From Bradyrhizobium lablabi (GTDB lineage: Bacteria > Pseudomonadota > Alphaproteobacteria > Rhizobiales > Xanthobacteraceae), in contig NZ_JAFCLN010000032.1 of assembly GCF_018129385.1 (NCBI RefSeq), positions 1 to 39,280 on the forward strand: DNA of 39,280 bases, in the 5' to 3' direction. The notes beneath the pieces were generated by a model. It was not told the DNA's origin. It saw only the letters and a list, made by a program, of their open reading frames with translations, and did no database searches. Below are positions 24,102 to 33,584 of the stretch, one piece after another. A program made the position numbers and the translations under genes. Numbering within the stretch: position 1 is the first letter of the stretch; the number at the start of each line of letters is the position of its first letter.

Positions 24102-25346
24102 ATGTGCCTTGCTAAGGTCTCGCTCAAGCTGCTCGCGGCGAGCCTTGTCACGATCGCTACGGGCGGGGCGGGCTTGGCCCAGCCAGCTCCGGCCGGTCCG
24201 CCCGCGGTCGGTGTGGTCGAAGCGACCAAGCGACCGATCACCGAGACCAACGAATTCCTTGGCCGGATCGAGGCGATCAATCGGGTCAGCGTCGTCGCTC
24301 GCGTAACCGCGTTTCTGGAACGGCGCCTGTTCGAAGAGGGCGCCGAGATCAAGAAAGGCGATCAGCTCTATCAGCTCGAGCGCGGTCCGTTCGAAGCCGA
24401 TCTCGCATCGAAGCAGGCGCAGGTGGCGCAGCTCCAGGCGACACTGGAGAACGCCAAGCTGACGACCGATCGCGCGCGCACCCTGCTCGGCGGGCCGGCA
24501 GGGCAACAATCGACTTACGATGCAGCCCTCGCCAACCAGCGCAGCCTCGAAGCGCAGGTCCAGGCCGCGCAGGCGCAGGTCAAGGCGTCCCAGATCAATC
24601 TCGACTACACCATGATCAGCTCACCGATCGACGGCAAGATCGGGCGCACGGCCGTGACGGAAGGCAATGTCGTCGGCCCGAGTTCGGGCGTGCTGACGAC
24701 GATCGTCAGCCAGGACCCGATGTACGTCACCTTTCCGGTGCCGGTGCGCCAGGCGCTGGAGCTGCGCGAACGATACGGGCCGCAGGGCGGCCTCGATGCC
24801 GTGGTGATCAGGCTGCGGCTGCCCGATGGCCGCATGTACGGCCAATCCGGCAAACTGAATTTCGTCGACAACACCATCGCGCAGAGCACCGACACGATCA
24901 CCGTACGGGGCGAGATTACCAATCCGATCCTGCGTGCTCCTTCGGCGGCAGGCGTGACCGTTCACGAGCTGACCGACGGCGAATTCGTCACCGTCCTGCT
25001 CGAAGGCGTGCAGCCGGTCGAAGTGCTGGCGATCCCGCGCTCGGCGGTGCTGTCCGATCAACGGGGCGATTACGTTCTCGTGGTCGGCCCCGACGACAAG
25101 GCCGAGCAACGGCGGATCCAGCTCGGACAGTCCACGCCCACCATCGCCTCCGTGATCAGCGGCCTTGCGGCCGGCGACAAGGTGATCGCCGAGGGACTAC
25201 AGCGGGTTCGTCCCGGTCAGGCCGTTGCGCCGGGGCCGGCGAGTTCGCTGATCCAGTCCACCATGAAGGCCGGCGCGAGCGGCGCGGCTGCGCCGGCGGA
25301 TCGCGGCAGCTCCGGCAAGCCGCCCCCGGCGGACACCAAGCCATGA
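24102..25346 (+). CDS. RND efflux periplasmic adaptor (membrane fusion protein)
   Basis: 414 residues, AcrA/MexA type. Links the inner-membrane pump to an outer-membrane channel. Signal peptide to about residue 26 (LKLLAASLVTIATGGAGLAQ), with no lipobox Cys at the cleavage site. Barrel-sandwich half (VSVVARVTAFLERRLFEEGAEIKKGDQLYQLE), helical hairpin (about 90-160, Gln/Ala-rich), second half (YTMISSPIDGKIGRTAVTEGNVV), beta-barrel and membrane-proximal domains, and a Pro/Ala-rich tail. AGGAG precedes the ATG. The stop overlaps the pump start (ATGA). No outer-membrane factor gene is nearby. Confidence 0.93.
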   Translation: MCLAKVSLKLLAASLVTIATGGAGLAQPAPAGPPAVGVVEATKRPITETNEFLGRIEAINRVSVVARVTAFLERRLFEEGAEIKKGDQLYQLERGPFEADLASKQAQVAQLQATLENAKLTTDRARTLLGGPAGQQSTYDAALANQRSLEAQVQAAQAQVKASQINLDYTMISSPIDGKIGRTAVTEGNVVGPSSGVLTTIVSQDPMYVTFPVPVRQALELRERYGPQGGLDAVVIRLRLPDGRMYGQSGKLNFVDNTIAQSTDTITVRGEITNPILRAPSAAGVTVHELTDGEFVTVLLEGVQPVEVLAIPRSAVLSDQRGDYVLVVGPDDKAEQRRIQLGQSTPTIASVISGLAAGDKVIAEGLQRVRPGQAVAPGPASSLIQSTMKAGASGAAAPADRGSSGKPPPADTKP

Positions 25347-28300
25347 TATCCGGCGTATTCATCGATCGCCCGCGCCTTTCGATGGTGATCGCCTTCATCA
25401 TCACGATCGCCGGTGCGCTGGCACTCATGCAAATCCCGGTGGCGCAATTTCCGGATATCGTGCCGCCGCAGGTCACCGTCGCCGGGACCTTCCCCGGCGC
25501 CTCGGCCGAGGTCGTGGAGGCCAGCGTCGCCCAGCCGCTGGAAGCGCAAGTGATCGGCGTCGACCGCGCGCTCTACATGAAATCGACCAGCGCCAACGAC
25601 GGCACCTATACGCTCACGGTGTCGTTCGCGCTCGGCACCAACCCCGATATCAACACCGTCAACGTCAACAACCGCGTGCAGAGCGCGCTGTCGCAATTGC
25701 CCACGGAGGTGCAGCAGCAAGGCGTGACCGTGCAGAAGCGATCCTCGTCGATCCTTCAGTTCCTGGTGCTGTACAGCGCCGAAGGTCAGCAGGATCCGCT
25801 CTTCATCACCAACTACGCCATCATCAACGTGCTCGATGCGATCGCGAGCACGCCGGGAGTCGGCCAGGCGAATCTGTTCGCCAAGATGAATTATTCGATG
25901 CGGATCTGGTTCGATACGCAGCGCCTCACCAGCCTCAATCTCACGCCGGGCGATGTCATCGCCGCCATCCGCGCGCAGAGCGTCCAGGCACCCGTCGGCC
26001 GCATCGGCGCGCGACCGATCAGCGATCAGCAGCAATTCCAGTTCAATGTCCAGACCCTCGGCCGGCTGGCAACGGTCGATCAATTCGCCAACATCGTTCT
26101 GCGCGCAAATCCCGATGGTTCGTCACTGCTCGTCAGGGACGTCGCCCGCGTCGAGATCGGCGCGCAGAATCTCGACAGCGAAGCGCGGATCGACGGGCGT
26201 GCCGCCGTGCCGGTCGCGATTTACCTCGCACCCGGCGCCAATGCCGTGACCACCGCGCAGGCAGTGGCGGCCACGATGCAGCGTCTGTCCGCGCGGTTTC
26301 CCGAGGGGCTGAACTACCTCGTGCAATACGATTCCACGACCTTTGTTCGAGATACGATCGCCGAGGTATTGCGGACGCTGGGCGAAGCCTTCGTCCTGGT
26401 GGTGATCGTGGTTTACCTGTTTCTCGGCAATCTCCGTGCCACGGTGATCCCGGCCATCGCGGTGCCGGTGAGTCTGGTCGGCACCTTCGGCGTCCTGCTC
26501 ATGTTCGGCTATTCGGTCAATACGGTGTCGCTGCTGGCGATGGTGCTCGCGATCGGCATCGTGGTGGACGACGCCATCGTCGTGGTCGAGAACGTCGAGC
26601 GCGTGATGGAGGAGGAGCCAGACCTTTCCGCCGCCGAGGCCAGCAAGAAGGCCATGACGCAGATCACCGCACCGATCATCGCGATCACGCTGGTGCTGCT
26701 CTCCGTGTTCGTGCCGATTGCATTCGTTCCCGGCATCTCCGGCACGCTGTTCCGCCAGTTTGCGGTGACGATCAGCGCCGCCATGCTGATTTCGGCGCTG
26801 AATGCATTGACATTGTCGCCTGCATTATGCGCGCTGTTCCTGCGTCACACCGGCCCTCGGCGCGGCATCATGGGCCGCGTCCTCGGCGGCATCGACTGGA
26901 TACGCGATCGCTACAGCGGCGGCGTGCGCCGGCTGGTGCGCGTGGCCGGACTGTCGCTCCTCCTCGTCGGAGTGTTCGCCGCCGGCATCTTCGGCATGTC
27001 GCGGATCACGCCAACGGGCTTCCTCCCCGAGGAGGACCAGGGCGCCTTCTTCACCTCGGTGCAACTGCCGGACGGCGCGTCGGTGGCGCGAACCAGCGAA
27101 GTCACCCGACAGATCGAAGAAATCCTGAAGCAGATGCCGGCCGTCGATCACGTCCTTGCCATCATCGGCTTTTCCCTGCTCGACGGCGCATCCGAACCGA
27201 ACAGCGCGCTGGTGGTCACGCGGCTGAAGCCGTTTGCCGATCGCAGGGCGGCCGCGGATTCGGCCCAGGCATTGATCGGGCGCACTTTCGCGGCCGGTGC
27301 GCAGATCCGGCAGGCCAATGTACTGCCGTTCAACCTGCCGCCGATCATCGGGCTCTCCACCGGCGGCGGATTCGAATACCAGCTCCAGGCGCTGGAAGGA
27401 CAGAGCCCGACCGCAATCTCCAGCGTCACCAGCGCGCTGATCGGCGCCGCAAATACCGATCCGCAGCTTTCGCGCGTCTTCTCGACCTTCACGGCAACCA
27501 ATCCGTCCCTGTATCTCGACATCGACCGCCGCAAGGCGCAGGCGCTCGGCGTCACCATCAGCGACATCTTCACTGCGCTACAGGCCACGCTCGGCGGCGT
27601 CTTCGTCAACAACTTCAACCTGTTCGGCCGCACCTGGCAGGTCAACGTTCAGGGCGAAGCGTTCGACCGCGCCGATATTTCGGACATCTGGCGGATCTAC
27701 GTGCGCAACCATACGGGCGAGATGGTGCCCCTGAGGTCGCTGGCCGGCATCAAGATCGTGACCGGGCCTCAGGTGATCACCCGCTACAACAACTATCGCT
27801 CGGTAACGATAAACGGCAGCCCGGCGCCGGGCGTCTCCTCAGGCACTGCGATTGCCGCGATGGCGAAACTCTCCGATGCCGTGCTGCCTGCGGGCTACAG
27901 TTTCGCGTGGACCGGCACCGCATATCAGGAGCAGCAGGCTGCAGGCCAGACCGGCATCGTGCTGATGCTTGCGGTTCTGTTCGCCTATCTGTTCCTGGTG
28001 GCTCTCTATGAGAGCACGGTGATTCCGATCCCGGTGCTGCTTTCGGTCGTCGTCGGCGTGCTCGGGTCCTATGTCGGCATCAAGATCGCCGGACTCAATC
28101 TCGATCTCTACGGCCAGATCGGACTGGTGGTGCTGATCGCGCTCGCCGCCAAGAACGGCATCCTGATCGTCGAATTCGCAAAGGAGCAGCGCGAAGCCGG
28201 CGTGGCACTCAACGACGCCGCGATCCAGGGCGCTCATATGCGCTTCCGCGCGGTCATGATGACCTCGGTCGCCTTCATCCTTGGCCTGTTGCCGCTCGTG

Positions 28301-28495
28301 ATCGCAACCGGCGCCGCCGAGCTCAGCCGCAGAGCGGTCGGCACCGCCGTGTTCGCCGGCATGCTCGCCGCGAGCTCGATCGGGATCTTTTTGGTGCCAA
28401 TGCTCTACGTGACGTTCCAGCGTCTGCGCGAGCGCGTGAAGGGGCCGTCCAAACCAATCAATCGGCCGACGCCTCCGGCCGATGGAAAGGTCTAG
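25343..28495 (+). CDS. RND multidrug efflux pump (AcrB/HAE1 type)
   Basis: 1050 residues, full length for the hydrophobe/amphiphile exporter family. Starts ISGVFIDRPRLSMVIAF, as these pumps do. The proton relay is intact: Asp409-Asp410 in GIVVDDAIVVVENVERV (AcrB Asp407/408) and Lys937 in LAAKNGILIVEFAKEQ (AcrB Lys940). Two large periplasmic loops at about 40-340 and 560-870, twelve membrane segments. The substrate cannot be read from sequence. Coupled to the adaptor by a 4-base overlap and followed after 3 bases by another adaptor gene. Confidence 0.95.
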   Translation: MISGVFIDRPRLSMVIAFIITIAGALALMQIPVAQFPDIVPPQVTVAGTFPGASAEVVEASVAQPLEAQVIGVDRALYMKSTSANDGTYTLTVSFALGTNPDINTVNVNNRVQSALSQLPTEVQQQGVTVQKRSSSILQFLVLYSAEGQQDPLFITNYAIINVLDAIASTPGVGQANLFAKMNYSMRIWFDTQRLTSLNLTPGDVIAAIRAQSVQAPVGRIGARPISDQQQFQFNVQTLGRLATVDQFANIVLRANPDGSSLLVRDVARVEIGAQNLDSEARIDGRAAVPVAIYLAPGANAVTTAQAVAATMQRLSARFPEGLNYLVQYDSTTFVRDTIAEVLRTLGEAFVLVVIVVYLFLGNLRATVIPAIAVPVSLVGTFGVLLMFGYSVNTVSLLAMVLAIGIVVDDAIVVVENVERVMEEEPDLSAAEASKKAMTQITAPIIAITLVLLSVFVPIAFVPGISGTLFRQFAVTISAAMLISALNALTLSPALCALFLRHTGPRRGIMGRVLGGIDWIRDRYSGGVRRLVRVAGLSLLLVGVFAAGIFGMSRITPTGFLPEEDQGAFFTSVQLPDGASVARTSEVTRQIEEILKQMPAVDHVLAIIGFSLLDGASEPNSALVVTRLKPFADRRAAADSAQALIGRTFAAGAQIRQANVLPFNLPPIIGLSTGGGFEYQLQALEGQSPTAISSVTSALIGAANTDPQLSRVFSTFTATNPSLYLDIDRRKAQALGVTISDIFTALQATLGGVFVNNFNLFGRTWQVNVQGEAFDRADISDIWRIYVRNHTGEMVPLRSLAGIKIVTGPQVITRYNNYRSVTINGSPAPGVSSGTAIAAMAKLSDAVLPAGYSFAWTGTAYQEQQAAGQTGIVLMLAVLFAYLFLVALYESTVIPIPVLLSVVVGVLGSYVGIKIAGLNLDLYGQIGLVVLIALAAKNGILIVEFAKEQREAGVALNDAAIQGAHMRFRAVMMTSVAFILGLLPLVIATGAAELSRRAVGTAVFAGMLAASSIGIFLVPMLYVTFQRLRERVKGPSKPINRPTPPADGKV

Positions 28496-28498
28496 ACC

Positions 28499-29569
28499 AT
28501 GAAAGGCAATCGAAGAGGCCGGCTGATCGCCCTGCTCGTCGTGGCCCTCGGCGTAGGCGGCTACTTTGCCTGGCAAAAGCTCGGGGGCGACAATCTTCCG
28601 CCCGGGTTCGCCAGCGGCAACGGACGTATCGAGGCCGTCGAAATCGATGTTGCCACCAAGGCACCCGGGCGCATCCGGGACATCCTGGTGCGGGAAGGCG
28701 ATCTGGTCTCGGCCGGACAGGCGCTGGCGCAGATGGACACGGTACAGCTCGAGGCGCAGTACCGTCAGGCCGAAGCACAGTTGCGGCGCGCCAAGATCGG
28801 CATCGATACCGCGAAGAGTCTCGTGACCCAGCGCGAAGCGGAGAAGAAGACAGCGACCGCGGTCATTGCCCAGCGCAGCGCAGAACTGGATGCGGCCGAG
28901 CGAAAGCTCCAGCGATCCGAGCAACTGATCAGGACCAACGCCGTACCCCAGCAGGTGCTCGACGACGACCGCGCCGCCGCCAATGGCGGCAGGGCGGCGG
29001 TGGCGGCGGCAGAGGCACAGCTTGCGGCTTCGGAAGCCGCGATCAGCGCCGCCGAGGCGCAGGTGGTCGATGCAGAGGCCGCCGTCGAGGCAGCAAAGGC
29101 CGCGATCGAGAGCATCAAGGCGGACATCAACGACAGTACGCTGCGATCTCCGCGCGACGGACGCGTGCAATTCCGCGTGGCCCAGCCGGGAGAAGTTCTC
29201 TCCGCCGGCGGACGCGTGCTCAACCTCGTCGACCTCGGCGACGTCTTCATGACCTTCTTCCTGCCGACGGCGCAGGCCGGCCGCGTCGCCATTGGCTCGG
29301 AAGTCCGCCTCGTGCTCGACGCCGCTCCGCAATGGGTCATTCCCGCCAATGCGACGTTCGTCGCCGATGTTGCGCAGTTCACACCCAAGACGGTTGAGAC
29401 CGAGGAGGAGCGGCAGAAACTGATGTTCCGCATCAGGGCCCATATTTCGCAGGAACTGCTGCGGAGAAACATCGAACAGGTCAAGACCGGCCTGCCTGGC
29501 CGGGCCTTCGTCCGCCTCGATCCGAACGCCGAATGGCCGGCGTGGCTGACGGAGAAACTGGTCAAATGA
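28499..29569 (+). CDS. HlyD family adaptor of an ABC exporter (YhiI-like)
   Basis: 356 residues. N-terminal membrane anchor (LIALLVVALGVGGYFAWQ), lipoyl half (GRIEAVEIDVATKAPGRI, VREGDLVSAGQALAQMD), a long Ala/Glu-rich coiled-coil hairpin (about 80-210), then second lipoyl half (STLRSPRDGRVQFRVAQPGEV) and barrel (VNLVDL-type: RVLNLVDLGDVFMTFFLP). Domain order and the following genes match the E. coli yhiI-rbbA-yhhJ arrangement. It would bridge the ABC transporter to the outer membrane. The stop overlaps the next start (ATGA). Confidence 0.88.
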   Translation: MKGNRRGRLIALLVVALGVGGYFAWQKLGGDNLPPGFASGNGRIEAVEIDVATKAPGRIRDILVREGDLVSAGQALAQMDTVQLEAQYRQAEAQLRRAKIGIDTAKSLVTQREAEKKTATAVIAQRSAELDAAERKLQRSEQLIRTNAVPQQVLDDDRAAANGGRAAVAAAEAQLAASEAAISAAEAQVVDAEAAVEAAKAAIESIKADINDSTLRSPRDGRVQFRVAQPGEVLSAGGRVLNLVDLGDVFMTFFLPTAQAGRVAIGSEVRLVLDAAPQWVIPANATFVADVAQFTPKTVETEEERQKLMFRIRAHISQELLRRNIEQVKTGLPGRAFVRLDPNAEWPAWLTEKLVK

Positions 29570-32352
29570 GCGGCACGCCGAACCCAGATCGATCTCCTGC
29601 TGCCACGCCGGTGATACGGCTCGAAGCGGTCGGGCTGTCCTACGGCGCGACGCGCGCGCTCGATGGCGTCACGCTCGATATTCCGTCGGCGTGCATGGTC
29701 GGGCTGATTGGACCTGACGGCGTCGGCAAGTCCAGCCTGCTCTCGCTGGTCGCCGGAGCCCGCGCGATCGCGGAAGGACGGGTCTACGTGCTCGGTGGCG
29801 ATATGGCCGATGCCGCACACCGGCAGCGAACCTGTCCGCAGATCGCCTATATGCCGCAGGGCCTCGGCAAGAATCTCTACCCGACACTGTCCGTGTTCGA
29901 GAATGTCGATTTCTTCGGCCGCCTGTTCGGTCAGGACAGGCACGAGCGTGAGCACAGGATCGGCCAGTTGCTGAAAGGCACCGGCCTTGCTCCTTTCGCG
30001 GATCGACCGGCGGGCAAGCTGTCCGGCGGCATGAAGCAGAAGCTCGGTCTTTGCTGCGCGCTGATTCATGATCCCGACCTCTTGATCCTTGACGAGCCGA
30101 CCACTGGCGTCGACCCGCTCTCGCGCCGCCAGTTCTGGGAACTGATCGACGAGATCCGCGGCAACCGCTCCGGCATGAGCGTCGTCGTCGCCACCGCCTA
30201 TATGGAGGAGGCGGCCCGTTTTGACTGGCTGGTTGCGATGAACGATGGCCGGATGCTTGCCACCGGAACGCCCGCGGACCTGCTGCGACAGACCGGCGCT
30301 GACAACCTCGATGCCGCCTTCATTGCCCTGCTCCCGGAGGAGCAACGCCGGGATCACCAGGAAGTGGTGATCCCGCCCCGCTCAGGCAGCCACGCCGACG
30401 ACGTCGCCATCGAGGCCGAGCATCTCACCGTGAGGTTTGGCGATTTTACCGCCGTAAGCAATGTGAGTTTCCGCATTCCCCGCGGCGAGATCTTTGGCTT
30501 TCTCGGCTCGAATGGTTGCGGCAAGACCACGACCATGAAGGTGCTGACCGGGCTCTTGCCTGCCAGCGAAGGCACCGCAAGATTGTTCGGCCACGAGGTC
30601 GATCCCAACGACATGGATGTGCGGCGCCGTGTCGGCTACATGTCGCAGGCCTTCTCGCTCTATTCCGAGTTGACAATCCGGCAGAACCTCGAGCTGCATG
30701 CGCGGCTGTTTCGGCTCCCTCCCGACACCATCGAGGATCGGGTCCGGGAAATGGCGCAACGGTTCGACCTCGCCGGTATGATCGATGCGTTGCCAGATGC
30801 GCTGCCGCTCGGCGTCCGCCAGCGCCTGTCGCTCGCGGTCGCGATGATCCACGCGCCCGACATCCTGATTCTCGACGAGCCGACTTCCGGCGTCGATCCT
30901 GTGGCGCGCGACGGCTTCTGGCAGAACCTGTCCGACCTCTCGCGCAAGGACAACGTCACGATCTTTGTCTCGACCCATTTCATGAACGAGGCAGAGCGCT
31001 GCGACCGTATCTCGCTCATGCACGCGGGCAAGGTGCTCGTCAGCGATACGCCGGCCCGACTTGCCGAGCAGCGCGGTGGCGGCAGTCTCGAAGAGGCCTT
31101 CGTCGCCTATCTGCAAGATGCGATCGGCACGGCAGATGCCGGGCCGCCGGGCACCGAACCGGCAGTAGCGATCGAGGCTGCGCCGGCCGACACAGGCGGG
31201 GCGGCGCACCACCGGCTTGTGCGATTCTTCGATCTGCGGCGCATGTTCGCTTACACCAACCGGGAGGCGCTCGAGCTGCGGCGCGACCCGATCCGCGCCA
31301 CACTGGCCATTCTCGGCAGCCTCATCATGATGTTCGTGCTCGGCTACGGCATCAACATGGACGTGGAGAATCTTTCGTTCGCCGTCATGGACCGCGACGA
31401 AACCGGGATAAGCCGCGATTATATCCTGCAGGTCTCCGGATCGCGCTTTTTCACGGAATCGCAGCCGATTACCGATTATGACGATCTCGATCGCCGCATG
31501 CGCAGCGGCGAGCTCAGCCTTGCGATCGAGATTCCCCCGGGGTTCGGGCGCGACGTGGCACACGGCCGCAACGTCCAGATCGGCGCCTGGATCGACGGCG
31601 CCATGCCCTCGCGCGCGGAGACCGTGAGGGGTTATGTGCAAGCGATGCACACACAATGGCTGACGGAGCGCGCCCGCCTGCTCTACGGCAGCGCTGCGAC
31701 CACCGGCGATTTCCAGATCGAGATCCGCTTCCGCTACAATCCGGATCTCAAGAGTATCGTGGCGATGGCCCCCGCCGTGATCCCGATCCTCCTGCTGATC
31801 ATACCCGCGATATTGGCGACGCTGAGCGTCGTGCGCGAGAAGGAGCTGGGATCGATCATCAATTTCTACGTGACCCCCGTCACGCGACTGGAGTTTCTCG
31901 TCGGCAAGCAGCTTCCGTATGTGGCGCTCGCCATGCTGAATTTCTTTCTGCTGACCGCCTTTGCCGTTTTCATTTTCCGCATCCCGTTCACCGGCAGCTT
32001 CTTCGCCTTCACGGCCGCTGCGCTGCTCTACGTCATCATCACGACCGCGATGGGGCTCGTTATCTCGGCGTTCATAAGCAGCCAGATCGCCGCGATCTTC
32101 GCGACCGCGCTGCTGACCATGATCCCCGCCACCCAGTATTCGGGGCTGGTCGATCCGGTGTCCTCGCTTCAGGGAGCCGGGGCCTTCATCGGACGAATCT
32201 ACCCGACCGCTCATTTCGTCACCATTACCCGCGGCACTTTCTCCAAGGGACTCGATTTTGGCGATCTCACTGGTCCATTCGTCGCGCTGCTCGTGACCAT
32301 TCCGGTGCTGCTCATTGTCGGCGTGATGCTCTTGAAGAAACAGGCAAGCTAG
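29566..32352 (+). CDS. RbbA-like protein: two ABC ATPase domains fused to an ABC-2 permease
   Basis: 928 residues. First ATPase domain: Walker A GPDGVGKSS (49-57), signature LSGGMKQK (from 152), Walker B with Asp176-Glu177. Second: GSNGCGKT (314-321), signature LPLGVRQ (from 413), Asp437-Glu438. Then an ABC-2 membrane domain (about 560-928) with a large periplasmic loop and a final helix bundle. This order is that of E. coli RbbA. The switch histidine is present in the second domain (His471) but replaced by Ala211 in the first. The start is set at the ATG overlapping the upstream stop; an in-frame ATG at 29533 lies inside that gene. Likely exports an organic substrate with its YhhJ-like partner. 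Confidence 0.9.
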   Translation: MSGTPNPDRSPAATPVIRLEAVGLSYGATRALDGVTLDIPSACMVGLIGPDGVGKSSLLSLVAGARAIAEGRVYVLGGDMADAAHRQRTCPQIAYMPQGLGKNLYPTLSVFENVDFFGRLFGQDRHEREHRIGQLLKGTGLAPFADRPAGKLSGGMKQKLGLCCALIHDPDLLILDEPTTGVDPLSRRQFWELIDEIRGNRSGMSVVVATAYMEEAARFDWLVAMNDGRMLATGTPADLLRQTGADNLDAAFIALLPEEQRRDHQEVVIPPRSGSHADDVAIEAEHLTVRFGDFTAVSNVSFRIPRGEIFGFLGSNGCGKTTTMKVLTGLLPASEGTARLFGHEVDPNDMDVRRRVGYMSQAFSLYSELTIRQNLELHARLFRLPPDTIEDRVREMAQRFDLAGMIDALPDALPLGVRQRLSLAVAMIHAPDILILDEPTSGVDPVARDGFWQNLSDLSRKDNVTIFVSTHFMNEAERCDRISLMHAGKVLVSDTPARLAEQRGGGSLEEAFVAYLQDAIGTADAGPPGTEPAVAIEAAPADTGGAAHHRLVRFFDLRRMFAYTNREALELRRDPIRATLAILGSLIMMFVLGYGINMDVENLSFAVMDRDETGISRDYILQVSGSRFFTESQPITDYDDLDRRMRSGELSLAIEIPPGFGRDVAHGRNVQIGAWIDGAMPSRAETVRGYVQAMHTQWLTERARLLYGSAATTGDFQIEIRFRYNPDLKSIVAMAPAVIPILLLIIPAILATLSVVREKELGSIINFYVTPVTRLEFLVGKQLPYVALAMLNFFLLTAFAVFIFRIPFTGSFFAFTAAALLYVIITTAMGLVISAFISSQIAAIFATALLTMIPATQYSGLVDPVSSLQGAGAFIGRIYPTAHFVTITRGTFSKGLDFGDLTGPFVALLVTIPVLLIVGVMLLKKQAS

Positions 32353-32354
32353 CC

Positions 32355-33467
32355 ATGCGTATCGCCAACATCGCTCGGCTCGGCGTCAAGGAACTGCGAG
32401 GCCTCGGCCGCGATCCGATGCTGATGATTCTGATCGTCTATGCCTTCACGATCTCGATCTATACCGCCTCCAGGTCGCAGCCCGAGACCTTGAATCAGGC
32501 CGCGCTCGCCATCGTCGACGAGGACAAGTCGCCGGCATCGACACGCATCATCACGGCGTTCAATCCGCCCTATTTCACGATACCGCGCCTGATTTCGCAG
32601 TCGGAAGTGAACGCCCGCATGGATGCAGGTCTCGACACCTTCGCGCTCAACGTCCCACCGAACTTCCAGCGCGACCTTCTCGCCCAGCGGTCGCCGGCCA
32701 TCCAGCTCAACGTGGATGCGACCCGCATGTCGCAGGCCTTCACGGGAAGCGGATATATCCAGACGATCGTAAACGCGGAGGTCAGCGAGTTTCTGGCGCG
32801 CTACCGCTCGGCCGCGCCTCTCCCCATCGAACTGGCGCTCCGCGCACGCTTCAATCCCGAGCTCAACAAGGGCTGGTTCGGCGCCATCAATAACGTGATC
32901 TCCTCCATTACCATGCTGTCGATCATTCTGACCGGGGCTGCGCTTATTCGCGAACGCGAGCACGGCACCATCGAGCATCTGCTGGTTATGCCGGTAACGC
33001 CGTTCGAAATCATGGCGAGCAAGATCTGGTCGATGGGCCTCGTCGTGCTGGTGGCCGCCAGCGTGGCGCTCGTGTTCATCGTGCAGGGATTGCTGGCGGT
33101 CCGGATTGGAGGCTCGATCCCGCTGTTCCTGTTCGGCACGGCGCTCTACGTGTTCGCCATGACCAGCATGGGCATCTTTCTGGCGACGGTCGGCGGAACC
33201 ATGCCGCAGTTTGGCCTCCTGATGATGCTCGTGCTGATGCCGCTGCAAATGCTGTCGGGAGCCACGACGCCGCGGGAGAGCATGCCCGAGATCATCCAGT
33301 ACATCATGCTCGCCGCTCCCAACACGCACTTCGTCATCCTCGCGCAGGCCGTGCTGTTCCGCGGCGCCGGAACGACCGTGGTCTGGCCGCAGATCGCGGC
33401 CCTGCTGGTGATCGGAGCGATCCTGTTCTTCTACTCGCTGCGGCGATTCAGGGAGTTCTTGCGCTAA
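32355..33467 (+). CDS. ABC-2 type permease (YhhJ-like)
   Basis: 370 residues. N-terminal helix (about 20-40, MLMILIVYAFTISIY), periplasmic domain (about 45-165), then five C-terminal membrane segments with the ABC-2 motif EREHGTIEHLLVMPVTPFEIM and the TPRESMPEIIQYIML loop. Partner of the fused ATPase-permease just upstream, three bases away; the two membrane domains would make one transporter. Last gene of the five-gene export run that began at 24102. Confidence 0.92.
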   Translation: MRIANIARLGVKELRGLGRDPMLMILIVYAFTISIYTASRSQPETLNQAALAIVDEDKSPASTRIITAFNPPYFTIPRLISQSEVNARMDAGLDTFALNVPPNFQRDLLAQRSPAIQLNVDATRMSQAFTGSGYIQTIVNAEVSEFLARYRSAAPLPIELALRARFNPELNKGWFGAINNVISSITMLSIILTGAALIREREHGTIEHLLVMPVTPFEIMASKIWSMGLVVLVAASVALVFIVQGLLAVRIGGSIPLFLFGTALYVFAMTSMGIFLATVGGTMPQFGLLMMLVLMPLQMLSGATTPRESMPEIIQYIMLAAPNTHFVILAQAVLFRGAGTTVVWPQIAALLVIGAILFFYSLRRFREFLR

Positions 33468-33584
33468 GGGACGCTTCCCGACGCCATGCGCCGGCAAAGT
33501 CAATCGAAGCGGCCGCTTGAGATGCGGCGAAGGCCGTTGCGAGGCCTGCAACACGCCTTGGATGGCACGCATGGGAGAGACAGC

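Noticed and set aside
27839..29443. A 534-codon minus-strand open frame opposite the RND and HlyD genes
   Set aside because: Same kind of shadow; the plus-strand frames carry all family motifs.
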